This document shows, piece by piece, positions 1 through 5,951 of a stretch of 10,532 bases of DNA. This DNA comes from Rhizobiaceae bacterium (lineage in GTDB: Bacteria > Pseudomonadota > Alphaproteobacteria > Rhizobiales > Rhizobiaceae), in contig CAJYRE010000106.1 in assembly GCA_913776675.1 (NCBI GenBank), positions 1 to 10,532 on the forward strand. Direction: 5' to 3'. Numbering within the stretch: the first letter of the stretch is position 1; the number at the start of each line of letters is the position of its first letter. Under the pieces are notes generated by a model. It saw only the letters and a list, made by a program, of their open reading frames with translations, searched no databases and was not told where the DNA came from. The translations under genes were made by a program, and so were the position numbers.

Positions 1-340
1 TGCCAACAAAACTCAGCGCGAGATCCTTGGCGCGGTTCAGGGCCTGATCCATGTTGATCGAATCATCGGGCTTGATCTGGATGGTGATTTCGCGGGAAAT
101 CTGGCTTTGCCAGCTTGCCGCCGTTGCCCGGATCATGGAGACGGCACCCAGCGTCAGGCAGGCCAGAAACGCCATGATGGCGATCACCACCATCAAGGCA
201 TTTCCCTGAATGTTGGACGGGGGCAGAATAGGCCCTGTCGGGCGCACATGCATGGCCACGCGCTTGGCCGGTTGTGGTCGGGGGGCTGTGTTCACGCTTT
301 TGTCCGGCGTGGGGGTGGGGGGCGGATTGCGCTCATTCAT
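1..340 (-). CDS. ftsX: Cell division protein FtsX (partial, N-terminal 113 residues)
   Basis: FtsX is the membrane subunit of the FtsEX ABC transporter-like complex. In the divisome it couples cytoplasmic ATP hydrolysis by FtsE to periplasmic peptidoglycan hydrolase activation. The frame is open from the ATG at 340 to the window edge, so the remaining C-terminal part lies outside. The visible part has a proline-rich cytoplasmic tail (residues 5-41, including NPPPTPTP and PTGPILPPSNIQG), a first membrane segment at about 48-70 (ALMVVIAIMAFLACLTLGAV) and the start of the periplasmic loop (WQSQISREITIQIKPDDS). The PPSNIQG tail followed directly by the membrane helix, and the SREITIQIKP stretch, resemble rhizobial FtsX. 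The ATG overlaps the end of ftsE by 8 bp (ATGAATGA), which implies translational coupling. The identification rests on the N-terminus plus the ftsE context. Confidence 0.9.
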   Translation of the reverse strand, partial: MNERNPPPTPTPDKSVNTAPRPQPAKRVAMHVRPTGPILPPSNIQGNALMVVIAIMAFLACLTLGAVSMIRATAASWQSQISREITIQIKPDDSINMDQALNRAKDLALSFVG

Positions 341-992
341 AAATATCGAGCCGCCCTTCACTCAAAATCATCCGGCGCGCATCCACCTGCTCCATCAAGG
401 CCAGATCGTGGGTGGCAATGACAACGGCAGTGCCAAGCCGATTCAACTCCAGAAACAGGCTGAGCAAGCGCCGCGCCATTGGCGGATCGACATTGCCTGT
501 CGGCTCATCGGCCAACAGAATTTCTGGCCGGTCAATCAGCGCACGGGCAATGGCCGCACGCTGTTTTTCACCACCGGAGAGAATGGCGGGCAGAACATTG
601 ATTCGCTCGCCAAGCCCAACCCATTTCAACAGTTCCAGCACATCCTGCTTGTAGCTGGCCTCGTCCTTGCCGCGCACCCGCAAGGGCAGCGCTACATTTT
701 CATAGGTGGTCAGATGATCGAGAAGCTGGAAATCCTGAAAGACAATACCAACCCTGCGCCGTAGCAAGGGCAATTCCTCTCGGGGAATTTCGGTAATATC
801 GCGGCCAAAACTGCGGATCATCCCGCGTGTTGGCCTCAGCGACATGAACAGCAGACGCAAAAGCGTTGTCTTGCCCGCCCCGGAGGGGCCGGTCAGGAAC
901 TGAAACGAGCGCTTCGGGATGTCGAAGGTGAGGTCGCGGAGGATTTCAGGCCCCATCCCGTAACGTAGGCCAACATTTTCGAAGTGAATCAA
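333..992 (-). CDS. ftsE: Cell division ATP-binding protein FtsE
   Basis: Cytoplasmic ATPase of the FtsEX complex; it binds FtsX at the inner membrane during division. The 219 residues match the usual FtsE length and all ABC motifs are present: Walker A GPSGAGKT (35-42), Q-loop around Q86 (VFQDFQLL), signature LSGGEKQR (138-145), Walker B ILLADEP (158-164) and switch histidine H195 (IATHD). The N-terminus MIHFENVGLRYGMGPEILRDL is typical of rhizobial FtsE. The start that fits is TTG at 992-990 and no clear Shine-Dalgarno precedes it; there is no in-frame ATG upstream in the stretch checked, so weak or regulated initiation is possible. The 3' end overlaps ftsX by 8 bp, so the two form an operon. 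Transcription must start in the region to the right, which is shared with a divergent plus-strand gene. Confidence 0.96.
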   Translation of the reverse strand: MIHFENVGLRYGMGPEILRDLTFDIPKRSFQFLTGPSGAGKTTLLRLLFMSLRPTRGMIRSFGRDITEIPREELPLLRRRVGIVFQDFQLLDHLTTYENVALPLRVRGKDEASYKQDVLELLKWVGLGERINVLPAILSGGEKQRAAIARALIDRPEILLADEPTGNVDPPMARRLLSLFLELNRLGTAVVIATHDLALMEQVDARRMILSEGRLDIYE

Positions 993-1093
993 TTGACAAA
1001 CCCGGTCTTGAGCCAGTGAACGAAGACTTACTTCTTAAGGTTTTTAATTACCATTCGGTAAACTCGGCATGAATATGATGCAATTTCGAAGAT

Positions 1094-1112
1094 TTAGTAA
1101 AGCATTAACCAT
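1094..1112 (+). promoter_or_regulatory. Candidate CtrA binding site (TTAG-N7-TTAACCAT)
   Basis: The sequence reads TTAG, seven bases (TAAAGCA), then TTAACCAT. The alphaproteobacterial CtrA consensus is TTAA-N7-TTAA(C), and the 8-mer TTAACCAT is a commonly used form of the half-site. The second half matches fully and the first matches three of four positions with exact spacing. It lies in the AT-rich promoter zone between ftsE and a divergent gene, in a window that also has cpdR. CtrA control of ftsE has, as I recall, been reported in Brucella abortus; I could not verify this here. By chance a single such site is possible in AT-rich DNA. Confidence 0.45.
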
Positions 1113-1211
1113 TTAAATTTACGACTTGTAGAGATGGGTTGCAATGGCCTGTTTCGTTTGTGTGCTTGATGGCGCGCATTGGCGTGCGAATGGCCCGGCA
1201 TGGCAGGCCTT

Positions 1212-1256
1212 TTGCAAATATCTCAAGCATCTGGATAGCATTTGAGATGTTTGCAA
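1212..1256. repeat. Near-perfect 15-bp inverted repeat with 15-nt loop
   Basis: The left arm TTGCAAATATCTCAA (1212-1226) and the right arm TTGAGATGTTTGCAA (1242-1256) are complementary at 14 of 15 positions; the remaining one (1219/1249) is a G-U pair in plus-strand RNA. The loop is 15 nt (1227-1241). No T-tract follows on either strand, so this is not a standard Rho-independent terminator. It lies 57 bp before the start codon of the DUF3426-like gene. It could be a protein-binding operator or a structured 5' leader. It does not resemble the dispersed repeat found elsewhere in the window. Confidence 0.7.
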
Positions 1257-1269
1257 TGTCTTGAAGGCG

Positions 1270-1287
1270 AGGATGCGCCAGCATCTT
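1270..1287 (+). promoter_or_regulatory. Small hairpin just upstream of the ribosome-binding site
   Basis: AGGATGC (1270-1276) pairs with GCATCTT (1281-1287), including one G-U pair, around the tetraloop GCCA. It ends 15 nt before the GGAGGT at 1304-1309 that serves the DUF3426-like gene. Its GATGC arm could alternatively pair with GCATC at 1227-1231 in the loop of the larger upstream inverted repeat. A role in translation control is inference only. Confidence 0.35.
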
Positions 1288-1312
1288 GAGCCTTGGTATT
1301 ATGGGAGGTTTG

Positions 1313-1996
1313 ATGAACGCATTTGGTTTTCGGCGAAAACAGATTGAGCCCGATCTGGATGTGTTGCTGCCGGAACGTCAACCGCGTCCCAAGCCGCGCA
1401 ATGGTTTTCCGCTGGCAGTCGATGTGACGGATGCGGTGTTCGAGACGGTCCATGATCCGGTGGGAGATCTGCGCAGCCGTCTGCATGATGCGTTGAATGG
1501 TCCTGTTGTTGTTGCGCCATCTACGCGCTATGGGCGCGTGATGCAGCGCTTGCGCACAGAACTGCACAGGCTGGAGGAGCGATTGGGGCATTTGTCCGAG
1601 CGCTCCTTTACCACGCTGGTGTCTGCGCTGGTGCTGGCGGTTTTCATTGCGGCGGGCGGGTTTACGCTGTTTGCCAGCCTTGGACCTTCGCCGCATCTTG
1701 GGCCTGCGCTGGATATTACCCATGTGAGTGCCATACCGCAAAAGGCAGATGGTCTGCCCATGGTGGCCATTTATGCGATTATTGAAAATCGCGCCAATAC
1801 GCAACAGGCCCTGCCACCTGTGCGGGCTGATCTCGATCAGGACGGGCAGCTTGTTGGTTCCACCCTGATTGCGCCGCCCGCAGACGTGCTGGGTGTGGGG
1901 CAGAGCCGTGGTATTTCTGCGCGGTTGAGCCATCGTGGTGGAAAAGCCCCGCAGGTGAAGCTTTCCTTTGAGACAGCGGGTGCCTCTCACTCCTGA
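1313..1996 (+). CDS. Single-pass membrane protein with DUF3426-like periplasmic domain, function unknown
   Basis: I do not recognise a characterised family member. The 227-residue protein starts at ATG 1313, preceded by GGGAGGT at 1303-1309; an upstream TTG (1286) and ATG (1301) in the same frame lack this support. The cytoplasmic part (1-100) has a basic start (FGFRRKQ), a proline/arginine-rich stretch (20-33) and a charged, likely helical segment (71-98, with RLRTELHRLEERLGHLSER). A membrane helix spans about 101-121 (TLVSALVLAVFIAAGGFTLF). The remainder (about 132-220) has alternating beta-like pattern with an IYAIIENRANTQQALPPV core and then LGVGQSRGISARL, resembling the DUF3426/LEA-like domain. 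Related alphaproteobacterial proteins with this tail often begin with an MJ0042 zinc ribbon; no CxxC pair exists here. It is followed by hpt after a repeat and faces away from ftsE. Domain assignment is by eye. Confidence 0.8.
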   Translation: MNAFGFRRKQIEPDLDVLLPERQPRPKPRNGFPLAVDVTDAVFETVHDPVGDLRSRLHDALNGPVVVAPSTRYGRVMQRLRTELHRLEERLGHLSERSFTTLVSALVLAVFIAAGGFTLFASLGPSPHLGPALDITHVSAIPQKADGLPMVAIYAIIENRANTQQALPPVRADLDQDGQLVGSTLIAPPADVLGVGQSRGISARLSHRGGKAPQVKLSFETAGASHS

Positions 1997-2011
1997 GTAT
2001 GTTATCGGAGG

Positions 2012-2077
2012 GTGTTTCCGGCAAAAGTGCGCTGCGGTTTTGGCAAGCGGAAATGCAAAACAACCCAAAGAGTGAGC
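2012..2077 (+). repeat. Dispersed rhizobial intergenic palindromic repeat, copy A (degenerate)
   Basis: GTTTCCGGCAAAAGTGCG, then CGGTTTT, then GGAAATGC, AAAAC and CAAAGAGTGAGC occur in the same order as in the better-conserved copy at 10405-10468. TTTCC near the left end and GGAAA at 2049-2053 can pair. It fills most of the gap between the membrane-protein gene and hpt and could shape mRNA 3'/5' ends. It resembles the abundant RIME-like elements of Rhizobiaceae; the exact element name was not verified. Confidence 0.7.
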
Positions 2078-2117
2078 CATGCCCAACGGGCCTGCGCTTA
2101 GCCATTCTGGAGAGACC

Positions 2118-2660
2118 ATGCCTATCGTTCGCGGAAAAGTGATTGAGCCTTATTTCACGGCCGAGCAGATTGCGGCCCGCAATATTGAAATTGCCAAGGC
2201 CATTGCGGAAGGCCCTTCCGATAATCTGCTGGTGATTTCCATTCTCAAAGGCTCGTTTATTTTTGCTGCTGATCTGATCCGCGCCATGCATCATGTGGGG
2301 CTGGCTCCAGAGATGGAATTCATCACCTTGTCCAGCTATGGCAAGGGCACGGTGTCGCGTGGCGTGACCATCATCAAGGACATCGACAGTGATGTGACAG
2401 GGCGCAATGTGCTGTTGATTGATGATATTCTGGAATCAGGCCGTACCCTGCAATTTGCCCGTGATCTGATGTATGAGCGCGGGGCGGCAAATGTGTCGAT
2501 TGCCGTGCTGCTGGATAAAAAGGTCAAGCGCAGCGAAGAGCTTGAGGCAGATTATGTCGGGTTTGAATGCCCCGATTATTTCGTGGTGGGTTATGGAATG
2601 GATGTGGCTTACGCCTTCCGTGAACTGCCTTTTGTCGGTGTTGTCACGGGCGATGCTTGA
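2118..2660 (+). CDS. hpt: Hypoxanthine phosphoribosyltransferase
   Basis: Cytoplasmic purine-salvage enzyme that joins hypoxanthine (and often guanine) to PRPP to give IMP/GMP. The 180 residues match the family's normal length. The PRPP-binding motif is VLLIDDILESGRTL (98-111). Also visible are the ISILKGSFIF loop (41-49), the flexible-loop segment LSSYGKGTVSRG (71-82) and the base-binding region DKKVKRSEELEADYVGFECPDYFVVGYGMD near the C-terminus. I chose ATG 2118 because TGGAGAGA (2108-2115) lies just before it and the protein then begins MPIVRGKVIEPYF; an in-frame ATG at 2079 lies in the tail of the repeat and would add 13 unlikely residues. It follows the membrane-protein gene after 121 bp, mostly repeat, so cotranscription is possible but not shown. 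Confidence 0.95.
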   Translation: MPIVRGKVIEPYFTAEQIAARNIEIAKAIAEGPSDNLLVISILKGSFIFAADLIRAMHHVGLAPEMEFITLSSYGKGTVSRGVTIIKDIDSDVTGRNVLLIDDILESGRTLQFARDLMYERGAANVSIAVLLDKKVKRSEELEADYVGFECPDYFVVGYGMDVAYAFRELPFVGVVTGDA

Positions 2661-2666
2661 AGTCCC

Positions 2667-2742
2667 AGCATTTCCAGCAAAAGTGGATACCGGTTTTGTG
2701 TCTGGAACTTTTAAGTTCAAATACCATTTCTAGCAAAACTGG
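2667..2742 (+). repeat. Dispersed repeat, copy B (5' half plus a second partial half)
   Basis: GCATTTCCAGCAAAAGTGG at 2668-2686, continuing to ACCGGTTTT, matches the 5' half of the copy at 10405-10468. A second, weaker copy of its start, ACCATTTCTAGCAAAACTGG, lies at 2723-2742. Between them is a short inverted repeat GAACTT-TT-AAGTTC (2705-2718). The block begins 6 bp after the hpt stop codon and may act as a 3' stem-loop. It lacks the CAAAGAGTGAGC-type tail of the full element. Confidence 0.6.
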
Positions 2743-2775
2743 CCTGTCAAATTCTCTGGCATTTTATGCAGGTTG

Positions 2776-2783
2776 TTAACCAT
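2776..2783 (+). promoter_or_regulatory. TTAACCAT motif upstream of cpdR (possible CtrA half-site)
   Basis: An exact TTAACCAT lies 135 bp upstream of the cpdR start, in the only non-repeat part of the hpt-cpdR gap. The four bases at the expected first half-site (2765-2768, TATG) do not match TTAA well, so only one half-site is present. The rest of the region up to 2918 holds no gene I can support. Confidence 0.3.
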
Positions 2784-2918
2784 ATATCGCGTGATCCGCG
2801 GCGTGTTTACCGATCGCAAAGGAAAAGCTGGTGATTTGCACGCCTACGGCAACAGCATGATGCGTGTGTTTGATGGAAAACGGACGATGCTGTGGCGCTC
2901 TAAAATGGGAATGCGAAC

Positions 2919-3278
2919 ATGGCCAAGATTTTGATTACCGAAGACGAGGATGGTTTGCGCTCTTTTGTTGCCCGGGCATTGCGGATGGATGGGCATGATA
3001 CCCATGAAGCCGCAGATGGTGCTGAAGGGTTGGAAAAGCTTGCGAGTGACCAGTTTGATTTATTGCTGTCCGATATCCGTATGCCGGTGATGGATGGCAT
3101 CGAGCTGGCGCACCGTGCGCATGATGGCTTTCCCGGTTTGAAGATTTTGCTGATGACGGGTTATGCCGATCAGCGGGAGCGGGCCGACGATCTGATGGAA
3201 AAGGTCATCGATGTGGTGCCCAAGCCTTTTGCTTTGCCGGAAATCCGCAAGGCTGTGGCACTGGCGCTGGCGGCATAA
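2919..3278 (+). CDS. cpdR: Stand-alone receiver-domain response regulator CpdR
   Basis: CpdR is a single-domain receiver with no output domain. In Caulobacter the unphosphorylated form binds the ClpX N-domain and primes ClpXP to degrade cell-cycle factors, while the CckA-ChpT relay phosphorylates and inactivates it. The 119 residues form one complete receiver: acidic pocket E8/D9, phosphoacceptor D52 (LLLSDIRMPVMDG), T80 (LMTGYAD) and K102 (VVPKPF). MAKILITEDEDGLRSFVARALRMDGH and the length match alphaproteobacterial CpdR (S. meliloti CpdR1-like). It ends in ALALAA, a di-alanine tail of ClpXP-degron type. ATG 2919 has a modest upstream TGGGA (2906-2910). It faces the convergent TIGR02302 gene with 48 bp between stop codons. 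Other stand-alone receivers such as DivK are possible but fit less well. Confidence 0.9.
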   Translation: MAKILITEDEDGLRSFVARALRMDGHDTHEAADGAEGLEKLASDQFDLLLSDIRMPVMDGIELAHRAHDGFPGLKILLMTGYADQRERADDLMEKVIDVVPKPFALPEIRKAVALALAA

Positions 3279-3285
3279 GAGTGCT

Positions 3286-3319
3286 GCGCCAGATGCGCGT
3301 TGAAAACAAACAGTGAGCG
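3286..3319 (+). repeat. Dispersed repeat, copy C (3' fragment) in a convergent gap
   Basis: GATGCGCGTTGAAAACAAACAGTGAGCGC (3292-3319 region) matches the tail of the copy at 10405-10468 (AAATGCGTGAAAACAAAGAGTGAGAGC). GCGC before and after CAGAT (3286-3298) can form a short stem. It occupies most of the 48 bp between the stop codons of cpdR and the TIGR02302 gene, where a shared transcription end would be expected. No clean U-tract terminator is visible. Confidence 0.5.
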
Positions 3320-3326
3320 CGGTTTG

Positions 3327-5951
3327 TTACTGAATATCCAGCAGCCGCTCCAGATAGCGGCGCTCAATCTCCGGACGATCCGGGTTGGCGAGTTTTTCGC
3401 GGATGGCATCCAGAATTTGCCGGGTTCGTTGTACATCCATTTCATCGGGAATGCGGGGGCCATCATCATTGTCCAGGTTACTACCCGATTGACGTCCGAG
3501 CGGATCACTCCTGCCTTGCTGCCCGCCTTGGCCCATGCTTTCAGCCTGATTTTGTCCTTGACCCTGCCCCTGCTGATTGCGCATGGCCTGCATCATCTGG
3601 TTCATCATGTCACGGGCACCCTGCCGTAAAGCGTCCAGTGCGCGGCCTTGTCCTTCTATGGCCTGTTCACCATTGCCTTTGCCGAGCGATTCTCCAGCCC
3701 CGCGCATTTCCTGCTGCGCTTGCCCAAAGCCTTTGCCCGGTTTGACACCGAGTTTGCCCAAGCCGTCCTGCACATCTTTCAATTGCTTGCCCAACTGATC
3801 CTGCTGACTGCGCAGGGCTTTCAAGGCATCGCGCAATTGCTGCTCGGTCATCTGATCGGCAGGTGCGGAAGGGTTTTGCTCCGGTGTGGGCTGCGCACGC
3901 TCTTCGGTGCTGTCGCCGTTTTCGGTTTCATCGGATGGATCACCCATCTCCATACGGTTTTGCAGGGACTGATTCAGCTTGAAGGTCTCGTCCATCAGCT
4001 TCTGCTGATCACGCATGATCTGACCCAGCTTGTCGATCTGTTTGCGGGCCTCGCTGCTTTCTTGCTGCTGCTGCTGATCGGGGCGCTGCATTCGTCCGGT
4101 CTGAAGATTGTTCATCAGGCGTTGTAAATCGGACAACATTTGGCGCGCCGCATCCTTGTTGCCGGAACGGGCCAGATTTTCAATCTGGTTCATCATGTTT
4201 TCCAGATCACGCTGGGTCAGCACCCTGTTGGCATTGCGCTGGAACGGGCCATTTTGCTGAGGCTGGCGCTGGGCCAGCGCCTTCATATACTCTTGCATGG
4301 CCTGACGAAGTTCATCCGTCAGTTTCTTGATGTCCGCATCCGGCGCATTGCGGGCCAGCGCATCCGACAGCTTTTGTTGTGCCTCAGCCAGTTTGCGCTC
4401 AGCCAGAGGCACATCACCATCATCAATGCCCAGCGCAATGTCCCACAGATAGGCAGCCGTGTCTTTCATGTCGTCTGCGGTGTGGGCCAGCGCCATGCGC
4501 GCACGGGCCGATTTGATCAGCAGATAGTGGGAGAGATTGGGGATGGTTTCATCGGCCCGCAGGGTGATGGCGTCATTCAATGCAATGGCGCGGGGCATTT
4601 GACGGGTATCCAGAGCAAAAACCTGTCGCTCCTCTGCCACCGCCGCCGCCAGAGGCTGCGCGAAGGGGCGTGTCGGCAGCACCATTTCATAGGGTTTGCT
4701 TCGGCCTTCCTGTCCCAGCCCGTCCTTGGCAATCAGGGTGATCCGGACTTTTTTGCCGGCCAGCGGATGGCTGGTAAGATCATGGCTGGCGGTATTTTTT
4801 GCATCCTTGGCGTTGGTGCGTGGCAGGTCCAGCTTGTATTCGGGCAAAGGAAAAAGCGCTCGCGCCGAAGGGTCACTTGCAACAGGCACAATCTCGGCAC
4901 GGGCATCCCGCACGCCATAATCATCCTGCGCGCTAAAGCGGATTTCAAGCGCGCCATTGGTTGCTGTTTTCGGCACTCCATCAAAAGCAATGGTTGGCGG
5001 CTTGTCGGCAATCACGCGCACTGGCCATTGCTGTTGCCCCACGTCAAGCGTGCCATTTTCTGTCAGTGTCAAGGTCATGCTGTGGGCATTGGCATCCACA
5101 GGCGTGTCGTCATTAACAGTGTCTTTTACCGTTTCAACGCTGTGCAGTGCAATGGCGCTGGTGCCGGAGGCGGGTTTGAAGCTGGCCTTCTCATCATTGC
5201 GGTCACCACTGAAACGCACCGTGACCACCGATTGGGCCGGCACCGAGACCTCACGCAGCGCCTCACCATTGCGATGGCTGAGAAATACAGGGGGCTGGCC
5301 GGTATAATCCGGCGGGGTGATCCAGGCATCCACGCGTAAGCTGGGCCCATTGTCTTCCACACTCGCAAAACGGAAGGCATCGCTGATCCGGCCTGCACCA
5401 TTGGAGCCGGAATAGGCAAAAGCCACTGCCAGCAGCAGGGCGGGAATGGCCCGCAGGCCATGGCTGTCAAACCGTGCAATATCCGGTTGCGGCAGGCCGG
5501 GGGCGAGGTTGGCAATATTGCGTGCCATCCGCCGTTGATGCTCCTGCCAGAGCGCCTTGGCAAACGGTGTTTCAAAGGCGGGCGCATCGTCCTGAACGCT
5601 GACAGGCTGGTGAGGCAGATGGTTGCGGTCTTCCAGCAACCGGTCAGCATCCTGGATTTTTGGCCAACGCAGGCGGGCAAAAGGCAGGAAAGCTGCAACA
5701 AATGCAAAGGTCAGACCCAGCACCAAGGGCCAGCGCAGCAGTGACGGCATGCTGGCAAACAGGCCAAACCAGCTTAATGACAGGAAAAGGGCAGCAATGG
5801 AGGCTGGCAGCAGCAAAAGCGGCGCAAGGGATTCACAAAACAGCACACATCGGGCAAGGCTGCGGTTAAGGGCAACACGTTTGGCCAGCGCTGGATTGCT
5901 GTCAAATGCGTCTTTGCCGCTTTGGGCCTCTTGCCTGTTGGAAGCTGTCAT
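3327..5951 (-). CDS. TIGR02302/DUF4175 family membrane protein, function unknown
   Basis: Large conserved alphaproteobacterial protein without an assigned function. It is 874 residues, in the normal range for the family. Three hydrophobic segments lie at about 42-66, 72-91 and 166-182. Next comes a long probably periplasmic region with beta-rich segments (for example DAWITPPDYTGQPPVFL and ITLIAKDGLGQEGRS), then from roughly 480 onward helical, charged sequence that becomes very rich in Gln, Met, Asn and Gly (Q626-Q630, and QGQGQGQNQ near 800). The last ~42 residues, RIPDEMDVQRTRQILDAIRE onward, are the compact conserved tail I associate with TIGR02302. ATG 5951 has GGAGAT six bases upstream. 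It lies 146 bp downstream of lysA on the same strand; the gap has a GAGGGG/CCCCTC stem at 6038-6053 without a T-tract. The function is not known; an envelope role is only suggested by topology. Confidence 0.9.
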   Translation of the reverse strand: MTASNRQEAQSGKDAFDSNPALAKRVALNRSLARCVLFCESLAPLLLLPASIAALFLSLSWFGLFASMPSLLRWPLVLGLTFAFVAAFLPFARLRWPKIQDADRLLEDRNHLPHQPVSVQDDAPAFETPFAKALWQEHQRRMARNIANLAPGLPQPDIARFDSHGLRAIPALLLAVAFAYSGSNGAGRISDAFRFASVEDNGPSLRVDAWITPPDYTGQPPVFLSHRNGEALREVSVPAQSVVTVRFSGDRNDEKASFKPASGTSAIALHSVETVKDTVNDDTPVDANAHSMTLTLTENGTLDVGQQQWPVRVIADKPPTIAFDGVPKTATNGALEIRFSAQDDYGVRDARAEIVPVASDPSARALFPLPEYKLDLPRTNAKDAKNTASHDLTSHPLAGKKVRITLIAKDGLGQEGRSKPYEMVLPTRPFAQPLAAAVAEERQVFALDTRQMPRAIALNDAITLRADETIPNLSHYLLIKSARARMALAHTADDMKDTAAYLWDIALGIDDGDVPLAERKLAEAQQKLSDALARNAPDADIKKLTDELRQAMQEYMKALAQRQPQQNGPFQRNANRVLTQRDLENMMNQIENLARSGNKDAARQMLSDLQRLMNNLQTGRMQRPDQQQQQESSEARKQIDKLGQIMRDQQKLMDETFKLNQSLQNRMEMGDPSDETENGDSTEERAQPTPEQNPSAPADQMTEQQLRDALKALRSQQDQLGKQLKDVQDGLGKLGVKPGKGFGQAQQEMRGAGESLGKGNGEQAIEGQGRALDALRQGARDMMNQMMQAMRNQQGQGQGQNQAESMGQGGQQGRSDPLGRQSGSNLDNDDGPRIPDEMDVQRTRQILDAIREKLANPDRPEIERRYLERLLDIQ

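Larger units (their letters stand above)
993..1312. promoter_or_regulatory. Divergent intergenic/leader region between ftsE and the DUF3426-like gene
   Basis: These 320 bp hold no recognised gene. The part from about 1021 to 1130 is clearly AT-rich compared with the surrounding coding DNA and is the likely promoter zone for both directions. It contains a short inverted repeat TTACC-ATTC-GGTAA (1048-1061) and a CtrA-like box (1094-1112). The part from about 1140 to 1312 is more GC-rich and probably forms the 5' leader of the plus-strand gene. It carries a 15-bp inverted repeat (1212-1256), a small hairpin (1270-1287) and a Shine-Dalgarno at 1303-1309. A 33-codon ORF (1144-1245, beginning MACFVC) is present but unsupported. 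I could not assign -35/-10 elements with confidence on either strand. Confidence 0.6.

Noticed and set aside
1223..2119. A 298-codon minus-strand ORF over the DUF3426-like gene
   Set aside because: Very His/Arg/Gln-rich sequence and no ribosome-binding site; the plus-strand frame has a good Shine-Dalgarno, a membrane helix and a coherent domain.
2768..2836. Short ORF beginning MQVVNHISRDPRR upstream of cpdR
   Set aside because: Only 22 codons, no Shine-Dalgarno and no similarity recognised; it overlaps the TTAACCAT motif.
2857..2935. 25-codon ORF overlapping the cpdR start in another frame
   Set aside because: No ribosome-binding site and no recognisable sequence; the overlap is explained by chance.
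4062..4076. CTG repeat tract as a phase-variable microsatellite
   Set aside because: Only five glutamine codons, and units of three keep the reading frame, so slippage would not switch the gene off.
4140..5339. A 399-codon plus-strand ORF opposite the TIGR02302 gene
   Set aside because: It lies wholly antisense to a well-supported gene, has no recognisable domain and arises from the codon bias of the other strand.
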